Assembly: GCA_031253995.1 (NCBI GenBank)
Contig: JAIRVG010000060.1
Coordinates: 1-64,000, forward strand
Direction of reading: 5' to 3'
From: Paucimonas sp.
GTDB lineage: Bacteria; Pseudomonadota; Gammaproteobacteria; Pseudomonadales; Pseudomonadaceae
Length of the DNA stretch: 64,000 bases
Shown: positions 1 to 9,325 of the stretch, one piece after another
How the letters are laid out: each line of letters opens with the position of its first letter
How positions within the stretch are numbered: position 1 is the first letter of the stretch
Made by a program: the position numbers and the translations under genes
The notes under the pieces: generated by a model
Told to the model about the DNA's origin: nothing
What the model saw: only the letters and a program-made list of their open reading frames with translations
Databases searched by the model: none

Positions 1-3000
1 AAAACCACTGTTGTCGAAGATGACATCCTGGCCATCGCCCAGGTTGAACACGTAGCGGTCGCCGCCCAGACCTCCATTCAAGCGGTCATTGCCACGCCCG
101 CCTTCCAGCCGGTCAGCGCCGCTGCCGCCGGTCAGGGTGTCGTTGCCGCCATTGCCGAGCAAGACCTGCTTGAAGTCAGCGGCCAATCCGTTGATAACAT
201 CATCGCCCTCACCACCGCTTTGCTGCAGGAAGGGCGCGGTCACCTGAGCACTGGTCCAGACCGTACCGTCAGCGAACTCGATGCGTTCCAGCTGGAAGCG
301 ACTGCCAGTCTCAAAGAACCAGTCAAGAATCGTCACCCGGTCCATCCCGTTGGCATGACTCAATACCAGGTTGGTGCCGGAGCGGCTGACGCTGATGTCC
401 GCAGCGGCAATGCCCGCGCCGAAACTCAGCACGTCGTTCACCACCGAATAGCCGCTGTTGTCGTAGATGACATCCTGGCCGTCGCCCAGGTTGAACACGT
501 AGCGGTCACCGCCCTGCCCGCCATTCAAGCGGTCGTTGCCACGCCCGCCTTCCAGCCGGTCATGGCCGCTGCCGCCGGTCAGGGTGTCGTTGCCACCCTT
601 GCCCTCCAGCACTTGCCCGATGCTGACATTGACCGCAGCCAGTACATCATCCCCCTCCGTCCCCACCGGATGGAGCAGTGCGCCACTGAGCTGATCCCCC
701 ATCCACACGGTGCCATCTGCAAACTCGATACGCTCTACCTGGTAGCGCGGACCATTTTCCCTGAACCAGCCAGACAGAGTGACCTGGTCCGCACCATTTG
801 CATGACGCAGCACCAGGTTGCCTCCCTGGGTGCTCACTTCGATATCCGCAGGGTCGATCCCTTCCCCGAAACGCAAGACGTCCACATCACCCACGGCCGT
901 GGTGCTTTCCTGAATCACATCCTTGCCATCACCAAGGTTGAACAGGTAGGTATCCGAGCCGACGCCGCCCTCCAGCACATCGTTCCCGGTTCCGCCGGCA
1001 AGCACATCGTTGCCCTGCATGCCATAAAGCTTGTCGTTGCCCGCGCCCCCCGACAGCGTGTCAGCACCGGTGTAGCCATAAAGCTGATCATTGCCGGCGG
1101 TTGCGGTCGCAACGGCCGTGCGGATGTCCTGCGTCGTCCACAGGGTACCGTCGTTGAAGCGGATCTGTTCGACCTGGTACGAGTTGACACCATCCTTGGT
1201 GAAGTAATTGACCACGGTGATGCTGTCCGTACCGCCCACCAGCGAAAGCAGCAGGTTGTCGCCTGCGCGCGTTGCCCGGATATCCGAAGGCGCAAGGGTG
1301 GCATCGAAGACGATCGCATCCTGCTTGCCGGTGCCGCTGTCGAAGTTGTTCAGGATGTCCTGCCCCCAGCCACGGCTGAACTGGTAGGTGTCGGAACCCG
1401 CATCGCCACTGAGATAGTCGTTGCCGCTGCCGCCATTGAGCACATCGTTGCCGGCATCGCCATACAGCGTATCGCGGCCCTCAAAGCCCATCAGGACGTT
1501 GGCCTGAAGGTCACCATAGATCTCATCATCCTGAGCGCCGCCTGTGGTGTGCCCGATATTGGCCAGCAACACATCGAACTCTTGGCCCGTCGGGCTACCC
1601 GCTTTACGCAGGCTGTCCAGGATCACCTGGCCCCAGGCACCGCTCACCTGATCGAGGGTGAGACCGAAAGCCAGCATCCAGTCCCGACCGCCAACCGGGT
1701 CTGCGGTGTAGGCTGCTTTCAGGGTCTGTGCCAGATCGGTTACGTCATACGAGAACCGAACGCCGTCGAACGTCCATTGCAGGCCCGAAACCAAAGGCCA
1801 GTAGTGTGTTTGCACCATCAAGTCGGCGCCAATGGCGTCGGCAAGCGAGTCGTAGGCTTGCATCAATTTCGCAGCGGCGTTCGGCCCCGGATTGGGTGTG
1901 TTGACATTGATGCCGGCCGACTGAACGAACGGTGTACCGAAAAACGCTTCCAGCGCATAAATCTTCCTGCCATCGTCAATGAAGCCGCCGCGGCTATCAC
2001 TTGTGTACTGGCTGGAGCCACTCCAGACGAAAATGATCTGGTCGAGCAACGCTTGTCGAGCCGTGAGGTTGGTCTCGCTGGCAAACGCCTGTACCAAACC
2101 CTTCAACGTGCCACTGGCGTCGCTTGCCATGGCCTGTTGCAGGCTTGCCACATTGCCGGAACCCGCGACATTGGGCAGGGCGCGTATTTCATCGGTGACG
2201 GGTACCGGGTCGAGGTGCACGGACTTGCTTGCGTCCACCTTGAACCAGACGTCTTTCACGTCACGGACCAGGCCATCACCGGTGACGTATGAACCCGCCT
2301 GACGGATTTCATTGCCAAAGACATCGACCTGGGTCTGATTCAAGTAGCCCGTGCCGAGGCTGGCGACATTTGCCTGGCTCAATGTCAACCACTCACCCTC
2401 GTCGAGACGGGCATCGCTGTCGCCGTCCTTCCAGATTCGCAACTGAGCGAACGCGGCATCGCTCGCGTCGATCCTGCCGTCATGGTTGCTGTCCAGATCC
2501 GCGAGCGCATTGAACCCGTTTGCAGCTTTTTGCCCATTGGCAAGCACCGTATGGTTGCCGAACAGCTCACTACCGTCATCGATCCGGCCATTACCGTTGC
2601 GATCCCAGACCAATATGCCGTCATCGGCTCCAGCCCAGCCCGTGTTCTCGGCAAAACCGTTACCGTCATGATCGAAGTAGATGCTCGAACCGGTGCCGAG
2701 GGTTTCCACACCGTCCCCATCAAGGTCCAGGATGAGGGGCGAGGATGTCTCCTTGGCCTTGTCGAACAACTCCTTGGTAACTTTAATCCTGGGAATGTTG
2801 GAGATTGGTAAAGGCTCCCCTTCGCTGCCCGTTGGATTCATCCCGGCCGCGCCCATGGCCCCCCAGAAGAAGTCCACACAGCTGTTTGTCAAGAAATGAT
2901 AATTGTCAGCATCAAAACCGAAGGCGGCCGGGTTTTCGCCGAAACTCTTGAATGCGGCATATTGCGCATCGGTAATTTCGATTGTCTGAGTATAGAAAAC

Positions 3001-3198
3001 ACTCTGATACGTCGAATTGTCGTTCTGGATAACCTTTCCTGGGCCAACCGGGACGCCAGGATCCCGGGGGCCGTAACCATACGATGCTGTCCCGCCAGCG
3101 CCATTGTCCGCGTGATACCAGATATGGCCCGGTACGGAGGAACCACCATTACTCAATGATGCGCCCGGAGCAGCAACTTTAATTGTCAGAGTACCCAT
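1..3198 (-). CDS. RTX (hemolysin-type calcium-binding) secreted protein, 3' end outside window
   Basis: Open on the minus strand for 1066 codons and running off the left edge, so the C-terminal secretion signal is not visible. No signal peptide, as expected for type I secretion. Residues about 60-120 contain a His101...Asn-Ser-Cys107 motif that may be a papain/NlpC-like fold (inference). Residues about 154-330 are an EF-hand-rich module (DLDGDGVET, DRNGNGRIDDGSELFG) resembling the self-processing module of Neisseria FrpC. From about residue 550, GGxGxDxLxG nonapeptides alternate with hemolysin-related blocks (FADGTVW) in units of about 146-149 residues. The start at 3198 has AGAGG 9 nt upstream; an in-frame ATG at 3204 is too close to it. 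It lies downstream of its likely exporter genes. Substrate and target are unknown. Confidence 0.93.
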   Translation of the reverse strand, partial: MGTLTIKVAAPGASLSNGGSSVPGHIWYHADNGAGGTASYGYGPRDPGVPVGPGKVIQNDNSTYQSVFYTQTIEITDAQYAAFKSFGENPAAFGFDADNYHFLTNSCVDFFWGAMGAAGMNPTGSEGEPLPISNIPRIKVTKELFDKAKETSSPLILDLDGDGVETLGTGSSIYFDHDGNGFAENTGWAGADDGILVWDRNGNGRIDDGSELFGNHTVLANGQKAANGFNALADLDSNHDGRIDASDAAFAQLRIWKDGDSDARLDEGEWLTLSQANVASLGTGYLNQTQVDVFGNEIRQAGSYVTGDGLVRDVKDVWFKVDASKSVHLDPVPVTDEIRALPNVAGSGNVASLQQAMASDASGTLKGLVQAFASETNLTARQALLDQIIFVWSGSSQYTSDSRGGFIDDGRKIYALEAFFGTPFVQSAGINVNTPNPGPNAAAKLMQAYDSLADAIGADLMVQTHYWPLVSGLQWTFDGVRFSYDVTDLAQTLKAAYTADPVGGRDWMLAFGLTLDQVSGAWGQVILDSLRKAGSPTGQEFDVLLANIGHTTGGAQDDEIYGDLQANVLMGFEGRDTLYGDAGNDVLNGGSGNDYLSGDAGSDTYQFSRGWGQDILNNFDSGTGKQDAIVFDATLAPSDIRATRAGDNLLLSLVGGTDSITVVNYFTKDGVNSYQVEQIRFNDGTLWTTQDIRTAVATATAGNDQLYGYTGADTLSGGAGNDKLYGMQGNDVLAGGTGNDVLEGGVGSDTYLFNLGDGKDVIQESTTAVGDVDVLRFGEGIDPADIEVSTQGGNLVLRHANGADQVTLSGWFRENGPRYQVERIEFADGTVWMGDQLSGALLHPVGTEGDDVLAAVNVSIGQVLEGKGGNDTLTGGSGHDRLEGGRGNDRLNGGQGGDRYVFNLGDGQDVIYDNSGYSVVNDVLSFGAGIAAADISVSRSGTNLVLSHANGMDRVTILDWFFETGSRFQLERIEFADGTVWTSAQVTAPFLQQSGGEGDDVINGLAADFKQVLLGNGGNDTLTGGSGADRLEGGRGNDRLNGGLGGDRYVFNLGDGQDVIFDNSGF

Positions 3199-3273
3199 GA
3201 GCATGAACCTCTACGTTAAAGATATCCATCAGTCATCCAACACGCACAGGGTTTCGCCGACCGGTACAACCCA

Positions 3274-3750
3274 CTACTCCAGCAGCCAAAAAACCAACAA
3301 CCAAAACCCCGCATACAAATAAGAAAACAGGTAGAAGAAAACCTGCATCAGCGTGAATCCCGCCAACACACTTCCACAGGATATGAACAACACTGCAAGC
3401 CAGGACTTTCGAGGCTTTCGCTGCAGCAGCCGAGAAGAATAGATTACGCCCAGCAGCACTCCGGGTAATGAAAACAAATGTACCAGGCCTAAAAGCCCCT
3501 GCTGGTGATCGGCGCGCCAGTTGACCTGCAGGAACAAAATGTATTCCAGCGCCAACGCAATGGCCAGACCGCTCAGGAATCCGGTTCTCGAACAGAAAAA
3601 AATCGCGACAAGCCAAGCCGCAAGAGGAATGACGAGGTAATACCAAAGCCCTGCGTACAGGTAGTCGCCATAAATGATCACCAGCAGCGGAACGAAGCTG
3701 GAAATCAGTAGAAAGCAGAGGCTATCAATCTTGTTGATTTTTATATTCAT
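3274..3750 (-). CDS. Small polytopic membrane protein in the RTX/T1SS operon
   Basis: A 158-residue, very hydrophobic protein with about four or five predicted membrane helices (for example the stretches around residues 10-30, 35-50, 55-75, 85-105 and 115-155). I recognise no family. It sits 18-21 bp after the HlyD stop and about 75 bp before the RTX start, so it is probably cotranscribed with both. The ATG at 3750 is preferred over a GTG at 3753 because GGAAGTG lies just upstream. Roles as an immunity protein, an export accessory or an acyltransferase substitute are all conceivable; none is shown by the sequence. Confidence 0.75.
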   Translation of the reverse strand: MNIKINKIDSLCFLLISSFVPLLVIIYGDYLYAGLWYYLVIPLAAWLVAIFFCSRTGFLSGLAIALALEYILFLQVNWRADHQQGLLGLVHLFSLPGVLLGVIYSSRLLQRKPRKSWLAVLFISCGSVLAGFTLMQVFFYLFSYLYAGFWLLVFWLLE

Positions 3751-3771
3751 CACTTCCAGTCCATTGAGATC

Positions 3772-5193
3772 TCAGCGTTCCGAAAGACTTTCATCCACAT
3801 GGCGCTCCAGAGGGCTGAGGAAGTAATCAATTACCCTGCGCTTGTCAGTATTTATTTCCGCCCTCACGGCCATCCCGGCAAACAACGGCACCTGCGTATC
3901 ACCTACAAGAACCTTGTTTTCAGCAAGGTGAATACGGACGCTATAAAGCGGACCGCGCTTTTCATCTTCGATAGCGTCGCTCGAAACACTATGGACAACT
4001 CCATGAATAACGCCGTACTTGGTGAAGTTGAATGTCTCAACCTTGATTTCCACCGGCTGTCCCGGCCGGACGAAACCGATGTCCTTGTTTTCCAGCATGG
4101 CCTCCACTTCCACCGGCTGGTTCGTCGGCACGATCGCCATCAGCGGCTGCGCTTCGGTCACAACGCCACCTTCAGTGTGGATTGCCAGTTGCTGCACCGT
4201 GCCGTCGACCGGTGCCAGCAGCCGTGTCAGGCGATTGCGTTGCTCAGCCTTGTGCAGTTCCTGGGTCAGTGAAGCTACTTGCTGATCCGCCTCGTGCAGA
4301 AGATCGAGGGTTGTCCTGCGGGCCTGGGCCAAGACACTGACCTGGCGCCGTTCCAGTTCCTTCTTCGACGCCAGCAGTTCCAGTACGCGCACTTGCTGTA
4401 CCTGTAGTTCACGCTCCTGATTCAGGCGTGACTGCTCTTTTTCAAGCCAGAAATGCTTGCCGACGATCGCCCTGTCCATCAGCCGTCGATAATCGGCAGA
4501 CAGTTGCCGCGCGATCGGCAAGGTTTCCTTGAGCGAGGCGACATTGACCTTGGCCGCCTTGATTTCCGCCAGCCGCTGTTCGATCTGCGCCTCGCCCTGC
4601 TCCAGGTCGGCCTGCAATTCCAGATACTGGCTCTCTACCCAGCGCTGCGCGGCTTTCTGCTGAATCGCTCCCACATCGGCGAGCAGGCTGTCGAGTGAAT
4701 CAGGAGCCCTGCCACTTTCGATGGCTCGCAGCAGCACTTGCGCCCTGGCACTGTCCACTCGGGCCGCACGCAAATCGCTTTCGAGACGTTCCACATCGGC
4801 ACCGGTGATCCTGGCATCGAGCTCGACCAGCAGGTCGCCAGCCTTCACCTGCTGACCATCATGGACATGAATGGCCTTGACCACTGCCACCTCGCTGGGC
4901 TGGATGACCTTGGTCTTGCCGCTCGGAATGATCTTCCCGCTGGCGGCAGCCACCACATCTATCTGACCCACCCATGCCCAAACCAGCGACAGCAGGCTGA
5001 ACGCCATGATGATCCAGAGCATGTAACGCGGCGCGGGGTGCACGGGACGCTCCTGCAATGCCAGCGCCGCGGGCAGGAACTGCACCTCGTGTTCAAGCCG
5101 TGGCACCGCTGCCATGGACTTGCGGTTGCGCCAGGAATGACGCCAGACCGCGCGATAGCGTTGCAGCAGCGAAAAACCATCAGCGACGGCCAT
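3772..5193 (-). CDS. HlyD-family type I secretion periplasmic adaptor
   Basis: About 473 residues. A short cytoplasmic N-terminus and one membrane helix (about residues 58-78, LWIIMAFSLLSLVWAWVG) are followed by a lipoyl/barrel-sandwich half (ASGKIIPSGKTKVIQP), long alpha-hairpin coiled coils (about 130-320) and the second lipoyl and beta-barrel parts (LLAPVDGTVQQLA). This is the standard HlyD layout that bridges the inner-membrane ABC exporter to a TolC-type channel. The start overlaps the upstream exporter stop (TGATG at 5195-5191); a GTG at 5196 is an alternative. No TolC homologue is in the window, so the outer channel must be encoded elsewhere or left of base 1. Confidence 0.95.
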   Translation of the reverse strand: MAVADGFSLLQRYRAVWRHSWRNRKSMAAVPRLEHEVQFLPAALALQERPVHPAPRYMLWIIMAFSLLSLVWAWVGQIDVVAAASGKIIPSGKTKVIQPSEVAVVKAIHVHDGQQVKAGDLLVELDARITGADVERLESDLRAARVDSARAQVLLRAIESGRAPDSLDSLLADVGAIQQKAAQRWVESQYLELQADLEQGEAQIEQRLAEIKAAKVNVASLKETLPIARQLSADYRRLMDRAIVGKHFWLEKEQSRLNQERELQVQQVRVLELLASKKELERRQVSVLAQARRTTLDLLHEADQQVASLTQELHKAEQRNRLTRLLAPVDGTVQQLAIHTEGGVVTEAQPLMAIVPTNQPVEVEAMLENKDIGFVRPGQPVEIKVETFNFTKYGVIHGVVHSVSSDAIEDEKRGPLYSVRIHLAENKVLVGDTQVPLFAGMAVRAEINTDKRRVIDYFLSPLERHVDESLSER

Positions 5194-7343
5194 CACCCAT
5201 TCACTCCCTGTTGCAGGCGATGCAATCGCGAGTAATGCCCGGCCTGGTGCTCCAGCAACTCGGCATGCGAGCCTTGCTCCACGATCTGTCCGCGATCCAT
5301 CACCACGATGCGGTGCGCGTCACGCACTGCCGACAATCGATGGGCGATGATGATGACCGTACGCCCGGCACAGATGGTGTGCATGTTGTTCTGAATGACC
5401 CGTTCCGACTCGTAGTCCAGGGCGCTGGTCGCCTCGTCCAGCACCAGGATTCGCGGGTTGCCGATCAAGGCCCGGGCTATGGCGATACGCTGCTTCTGCC
5501 CGCCCGACAGCGAGGCGCCATGTTCACCCACAAGGGTGTCGTAGCCCTCCGGCAACTCCAGGATGAACTCGTGGGCCCCCGCCATCCGCGCCGCCTCGAT
5601 GACCGCCTCCATCGGCTGGCCGGGATCGGTGAGTGCGATGTTCTCGCGAATGCTGCGGTTGAACAGCAGATTGTCCTGCAGCACCACTCCGATCTGCCTG
5701 CGCAGGGATGCCACATCGACCAGGGCCAGGTCCATGCCATCGATCAGCACCCGTCCCCGCTCAGGGCTGAACAACCTCTGGATCAAGCGGGCCAGGGTGC
5801 TTTTGCCGGACCCTGAGCGCCCGACGACGCCGATGACCTCGCCGGGTTCAATCGACAGGCTGACACCCCGCAAGACCTCTGCCCCCTCGGGACGGTAGCG
5901 GAACAGCACCTGGTCGAATTCAATCTTGCCCATCAAGGGAGGCAGGCTGCTGCGTGTCGCCTGGACGACCTCGGTACGGGCATTGAGGACATCGCCCAAA
6001 CGCTGGACGGAGACGCCAGTCTGCTGAAAATTGCTCCATAGTTGCGCCAGGCGCATGATCGGCTGGGATACGCGCCCAGCCAGCATGTTGAACGCAATCA
6101 ACTGGCCGACGGTCATCTGTCCCTCGATAACCAGAAGCGCCCCCACCCACAAGGTCGCCACCGTGACCAGCTTGCCCACCAACGCGACGGATTCGTTGGC
6201 GATCGAAGACAGGTTGTGGGTACGGAAACTGGCGCTCACATAGCCGGCCAACTGGTTTTCCCACTGTCGCGTGACCAGGGGTTCTACCGCCAGCGATTTC
6301 AGCGTATCGATACCGTTCACCGTTTCCACCAGAAACGCCTGGTTTTCCGCGCCGCGGGAAAAGCTTTCATTCAAGCGCGCGCGCAACAAAGGTGTTATGA
6401 CAAGCGAAATGATGAAGTACAGCGGCAACGACAGCACGACCACCAAGGTCAGCCAGCCGCTGTAGGCGAACATTACGGCTATGAACACCAACGAAAACAG
6501 CACATCGAGTAACAACGTGATGGAGTTGCCGGTGAGAAAGCTGCGGATATTCTCCAGCTCTCTGACGCGTGCCACGGTGTCACCCACGCGTCGCGCCTGG
6601 AAATAGGCGAGTGGCAAGGAAATCAGGTGTCGGAACAACCTTGATCCCAGCTCCACGTCGATGCGACTGGTCGTGTGAGCGAAAACATAGGTCCGCAAGC
6701 CACTCAAGGCGCTTTCGAACAGCATCACACCCAACAGGCCGATAGCCAGGACATCGAGTGTGGAAAGGCTACGGTGCACCAGCACCTTGTCCATGACCAC
6801 CTGAAAGAACAAAGGCGTCAGCAAGGCGAATATCTGCAATACAAACGAAACCAGCAACACCTCGCCAAACAGCTTGCGGTACTTCACCACTGCAGGAATG
6901 AACCAGGTGAAATCGAAGCGGGAAGCTTCGTTGGCGACCGTTGCTTCGCCGCGGACAAGAATCAGCTCCCCCGTCCAGCGCCGCTCCAGCTCCTCAAGGC
7001 TGATCACCTCCTGACGCAATGTCGACGGATCATGAATCAGCGCCCGGTCCTGCTCCAGCCGCGCCAACACGAAGAAACCGCCGTCGCGTGCAAAGGCGAT
7101 TGCCGGCAGTGGTGTTTGAACGAGGCGGCTGGCCACGGTAACCACGAAGCGAGCCTTGAGCTTGAGGTGCCTGGCCGCCAGCAACAACGCCGCCTTACCG
7201 AAGCGTTGTCCCGGCTCGCCGAACTCATGGGTCAGTTGTTCGGCCGTGGCAGCGACGTTGTGAAAGCGAGCCAGCATGACCAAACAGATCAGGCCGGTAT
7301 CTCTGACTTCCTGGCCACTCTCAGCATGCGATTCCTTTTGCAT
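5193..7343 (-). CDS. HlyB-type type I secretion ABC exporter (permease plus ATPase)
   Basis: 716 residues in the HlyB order: an N-terminal C39-like domain (about 1-135), six membrane helices (about 150-430) and a nucleotide-binding domain. The latter shows Walker A GRSGSGKST, the signature LSGGQKQRIAIARAL and Walker B ILVLDEATSALD. The C39-like domain reads DTGLICLVMLARFHN, so the catalytic Cys of true peptidase domains is absent; as in HlyB it probably only docks the unfolded RTX substrate, and no leader cleavage is expected. The start at 7343 is chosen because GAGG lies 7 nt upstream; the open frame extends to 7430 without a better site. First gene of the exporter/RTX operon. Confidence 0.96.
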   Translation of the reverse strand: MQKESHAESGQEVRDTGLICLVMLARFHNVAATAEQLTHEFGEPGQRFGKAALLLAARHLKLKARFVVTVASRLVQTPLPAIAFARDGGFFVLARLEQDRALIHDPSTLRQEVISLEELERRWTGELILVRGEATVANEASRFDFTWFIPAVVKYRKLFGEVLLVSFVLQIFALLTPLFFQVVMDKVLVHRSLSTLDVLAIGLLGVMLFESALSGLRTYVFAHTTSRIDVELGSRLFRHLISLPLAYFQARRVGDTVARVRELENIRSFLTGNSITLLLDVLFSLVFIAVMFAYSGWLTLVVVLSLPLYFIISLVITPLLRARLNESFSRGAENQAFLVETVNGIDTLKSLAVEPLVTRQWENQLAGYVSASFRTHNLSSIANESVALVGKLVTVATLWVGALLVIEGQMTVGQLIAFNMLAGRVSQPIMRLAQLWSNFQQTGVSVQRLGDVLNARTEVVQATRSSLPPLMGKIEFDQVLFRYRPEGAEVLRGVSLSIEPGEVIGVVGRSGSGKSTLARLIQRLFSPERGRVLIDGMDLALVDVASLRRQIGVVLQDNLLFNRSIRENIALTDPGQPMEAVIEAARMAGAHEFILELPEGYDTLVGEHGASLSGGQKQRIAIARALIGNPRILVLDEATSALDYESERVIQNNMHTICAGRTVIIIAHRLSAVRDAHRIVVMDRGQIVEQGSHAELLEHQAGHYSRLHRLQQGVNG

Positions 7344-7709
7344 GGACCCACCTCGGAAGAGGGCTTGACCACAATCAGGATCAGTCCACCGAAGTGGAGG
7401 CTGGTTCAGTTTGCTACCGGTCGCGCGCATACGTGGCGCAATCCCAGCCCGTCGTCCGGATCACGGGTTTCATCAGAGCTAAGGTGGTCGTCAGGACAAT
7501 GTCAAGGAGCCAGCAATCAATCCTCGCAAGCGCTTGCCGATGGGGTGTTCAAAATCCATTTGGGATGCGGCAGGACGATCAGCCCTATTGATCGTGAACA
7601 AGTCCCACCATGACCAACAACGCGACAAACCACAGCAACCTTGGGGCCGGATGGCAGGCCCAACATCTGATAGGCTCAAGCCCCCGAAGTCCGGAAAACG
7701 AGAGAATCC
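7344..7709. other. Intergenic region between the T1SS operon and a divergent gene
   Basis: 366 bp between two divergent genes, so it should hold promoters in both directions. I see no convincing -35/-10 pair. It contains a perfect 12-bp palindrome, GCAAGCGCTTGC at 7526-7537, which could be an operator half-site pair. Short open frames here have no ribosome-binding site and no recognisable protein pattern. Confidence 0.4.
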
Positions 7710-8153
7710 ATGGACGACAGAATCACGAAAATCGACTCACCTGAGAAATGTGAGATCTTTGCGAAGAACGCGATCAAGAACGGACGCCAGGATCTGGCTA
7801 ATGAAGCGCTCCTTCGTGCAACCGAGCTACGAGCAGAATCATATGGAGCCGCCACACAAGCGGAGAAGGAAGCGCTGCAAGCGATCTACGCATACGAGGA
7901 AACGCTACGTGTCAAGAACGGGAAGAAAACGCGCGCTACCCGCACATGGCAAATGATCGAGAGGCACGGGATTATCGAGTCTGTAAATCGGGCTGTATGT
8001 CGCACAGCAGAAACCCAAGGGTACAGGGCACTGCTCGATATGGGCCTTGGAAAGTTCGCGTTCGAAGCGGTCATTCTCAGATTCCCGGAGGTATTTTCTA
8101 CAGAGGCGGTTCAGGTTTCCAGAGAACGGCTTTCAAATTGGGAAAGCACATAA
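7710..8153 (+). CDS. Conserved hypothetical protein, 147 aa
   Basis: A soluble, charged, mostly helical protein with no signal peptide or membrane segment. The N-terminal half (about 1-70) looks like a helical repeat (NAIKNGRQDLANEALLRA, TQAEKEALQAIYAYEETLR). The C-terminal half (about 80-147) contains TRTWQMIERHGIIESVNRAV and ends in RLSNWEST. I believe near-identical hypothetical proteins occur in other bacteria, but I cannot name a function. GAGAGAA lies about 5 nt before the ATG. It stands alone, divergent from the T1SS operon, and is followed by a GC hairpin at 8185-8206. Confidence 0.75.
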   Translation: MDDRITKIDSPEKCEIFAKNAIKNGRQDLANEALLRATELRAESYGAATQAEKEALQAIYAYEETLRVKNGKKTRATRTWQMIERHGIIESVNRAVCRTAETQGYRALLDMGLGKFAFEAVILRFPEVFSTEAVQVSRERLSNWEST

Positions 8154-8184
8154 GAACAGGCTCAAATCGCTCGCTCCGCCCGCT

Positions 8185-8206
8185 GGGGCTGGTCAAAGCC
8201 AGCCCC
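8185..8206 (+). terminator. Perfect 8-bp GC-rich hairpin after the 147-aa gene
   Basis: GGGGCTGG (8185-8192), loop TCAAAG, CCAGCCCC (8199-8206). It lies 31 bp after the stop codon of the plus-strand gene and before the converging chemoreceptor gene. It has no T-run on either strand, so if it terminates it is not a canonical intrinsic terminator. Confidence 0.4.
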
Positions 8207-8245
8207 TTGGCCAAACGTCAGTGACCTGGAAAATGATCGCTCAGC

Positions 8246-9325
8246 CTAACTCGAAGCCATACGCTCCAGAGCTTCCTGCACGCTCAAACTCGCGTCCTCC
8301 ATCTCCGCCACAGCCCTGAGCAGCCCTCCCACATCCCCCACCCCATGCGCCCGCAACGCCGCAAACGCCGCCTCATGCACCCGCTTATGCGGCCCCTCCA
8401 TATCCCGATACCCCGGCAACCCGGAATAACTCACTTTCCCTTCTCCTTCGTAATACCACTTGCCCAGCCGGCAATGGGTGTGCGCCGCAAAACTGCTCTC
8501 CGTCTCCGAGGAAATCCCGAACAGCACCTTGTAGACCCGAAACTTGTAAATCAGATGATCAACCTTCGCCAGCTCACAGAAACTGCGCAGCGCCGACGAC
8601 GACACCGCCTTTTCCGTCTTGGTGGACATCTCCAGCAGGCGCCGCATGGTATCCGCCGCAGTCTGCCCATCCTGACTGAACGTCGCCGAACGCGAAGCCA
8701 GCATCGCAATCTGGTCCCGGCTGTCGGCACTGTCCTGACGAATCTGGCCAACCAACTGAGTGATATCCGCAGTAGCCTCGGCAGTCCGCTTGGCCAGCTT
8801 GCGCACTTCATCAGCCACCACCGCGAACCCCCGTCCCGCATCACCCGCCCGCGCTGCCTCGATGGCCGCATTGAGCGCCAGAAGATTGGTCTGGTCGGCG
8901 ATCTCCCGAATCATCTGCAAGATGCCACCCACCTTCTGCGCTTGTTCGTCCAGCTGCCCTACCCGCTGCGAGGCATCCTCGGACGACGACGCAAGGGTCT
9001 GCAGGTTGCCGGCGATCATATCGATGGACTGCCGGCTTTCCTGGGTCATGAGCTGGGCCTCGACCGCGTGCTGCTTCTCATCGCCCATGCAGCCCGCCAG
9101 GCTGGCAAAGGACGATTGGGTCAACTCCAGGGAATGTGAGAACGTTGCAAGATTGGCCGCCAGGTCGACGAACTTGCGGCTGTTGGCCTGGCACTCGGCG
9201 GCTTGCTGCTCAGCCTCCCGGGCACGTTGATTGGCTGCGGCGAGGTCGGATTCCGCTGCCTGCAAGGCCTGCTTCAGGCCTTGCACCTCGGCGCTCTCGC
9301 GCGCCTCCTTCTTCCACCACCACAC
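8246..9325 (-). CDS. Cytoplasmic methyl-accepting chemoreceptor with C-terminal CZB zinc-binding domain
   Basis: 359 residues starting at a GTG (VWWWKKEARES) with GGGGAG 9 nt upstream; the frame continues to 9430 but without a ribosome-binding site. No membrane helix or signal peptide is present. An N-terminal coiled coil (about 10-60) leads into the MCP signalling domain with the hallmark hairpin tip IREIADQTNLLALNAAIEAARAG. The C-terminal 120 residues are a chemoreceptor zinc-binding domain: DHLIYK, HTHCRLGKWYYEGEG and GPHKRVH supply the usual three His plus one Cys. Related soluble receptors (H. pylori TlpD) sense oxidants such as HOCl through this zinc site. Probably monocistronic. Confidence 0.93.
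   Translation of the reverse strand: MWWWKKEARESAEVQGLKQALQAAESDLAAANQRAREAEQQAAECQANSRKFVDLAANLATFSHSLELTQSSFASLAGCMGDEKQHAVEAQLMTQESRQSIDMIAGNLQTLASSSEDASQRVGQLDEQAQKVGGILQMIREIADQTNLLALNAAIEAARAGDAGRGFAVVADEVRKLAKRTAEATADITQLVGQIRQDSADSRDQIAMLASRSATFSQDGQTAADTMRRLLEMSTKTEKAVSSSALRSFCELAKVDHLIYKFRVYKVLFGISSETESSFAAHTHCRLGKWYYEGEGKVSYSGLPGYRDMEGPHKRVHEAAFAALRAHGVGDVGGLLRAVAEMEDASLSVQEALERMASS

Noticed and set aside
220..2292. 690-codon plus-strand open frame
   Set aside because: It is the antisense shadow of the RTX repeats: the minus strand is open throughout and gives classic GGxGxDxLxG sequence, while the plus frame gives low-complexity protein.
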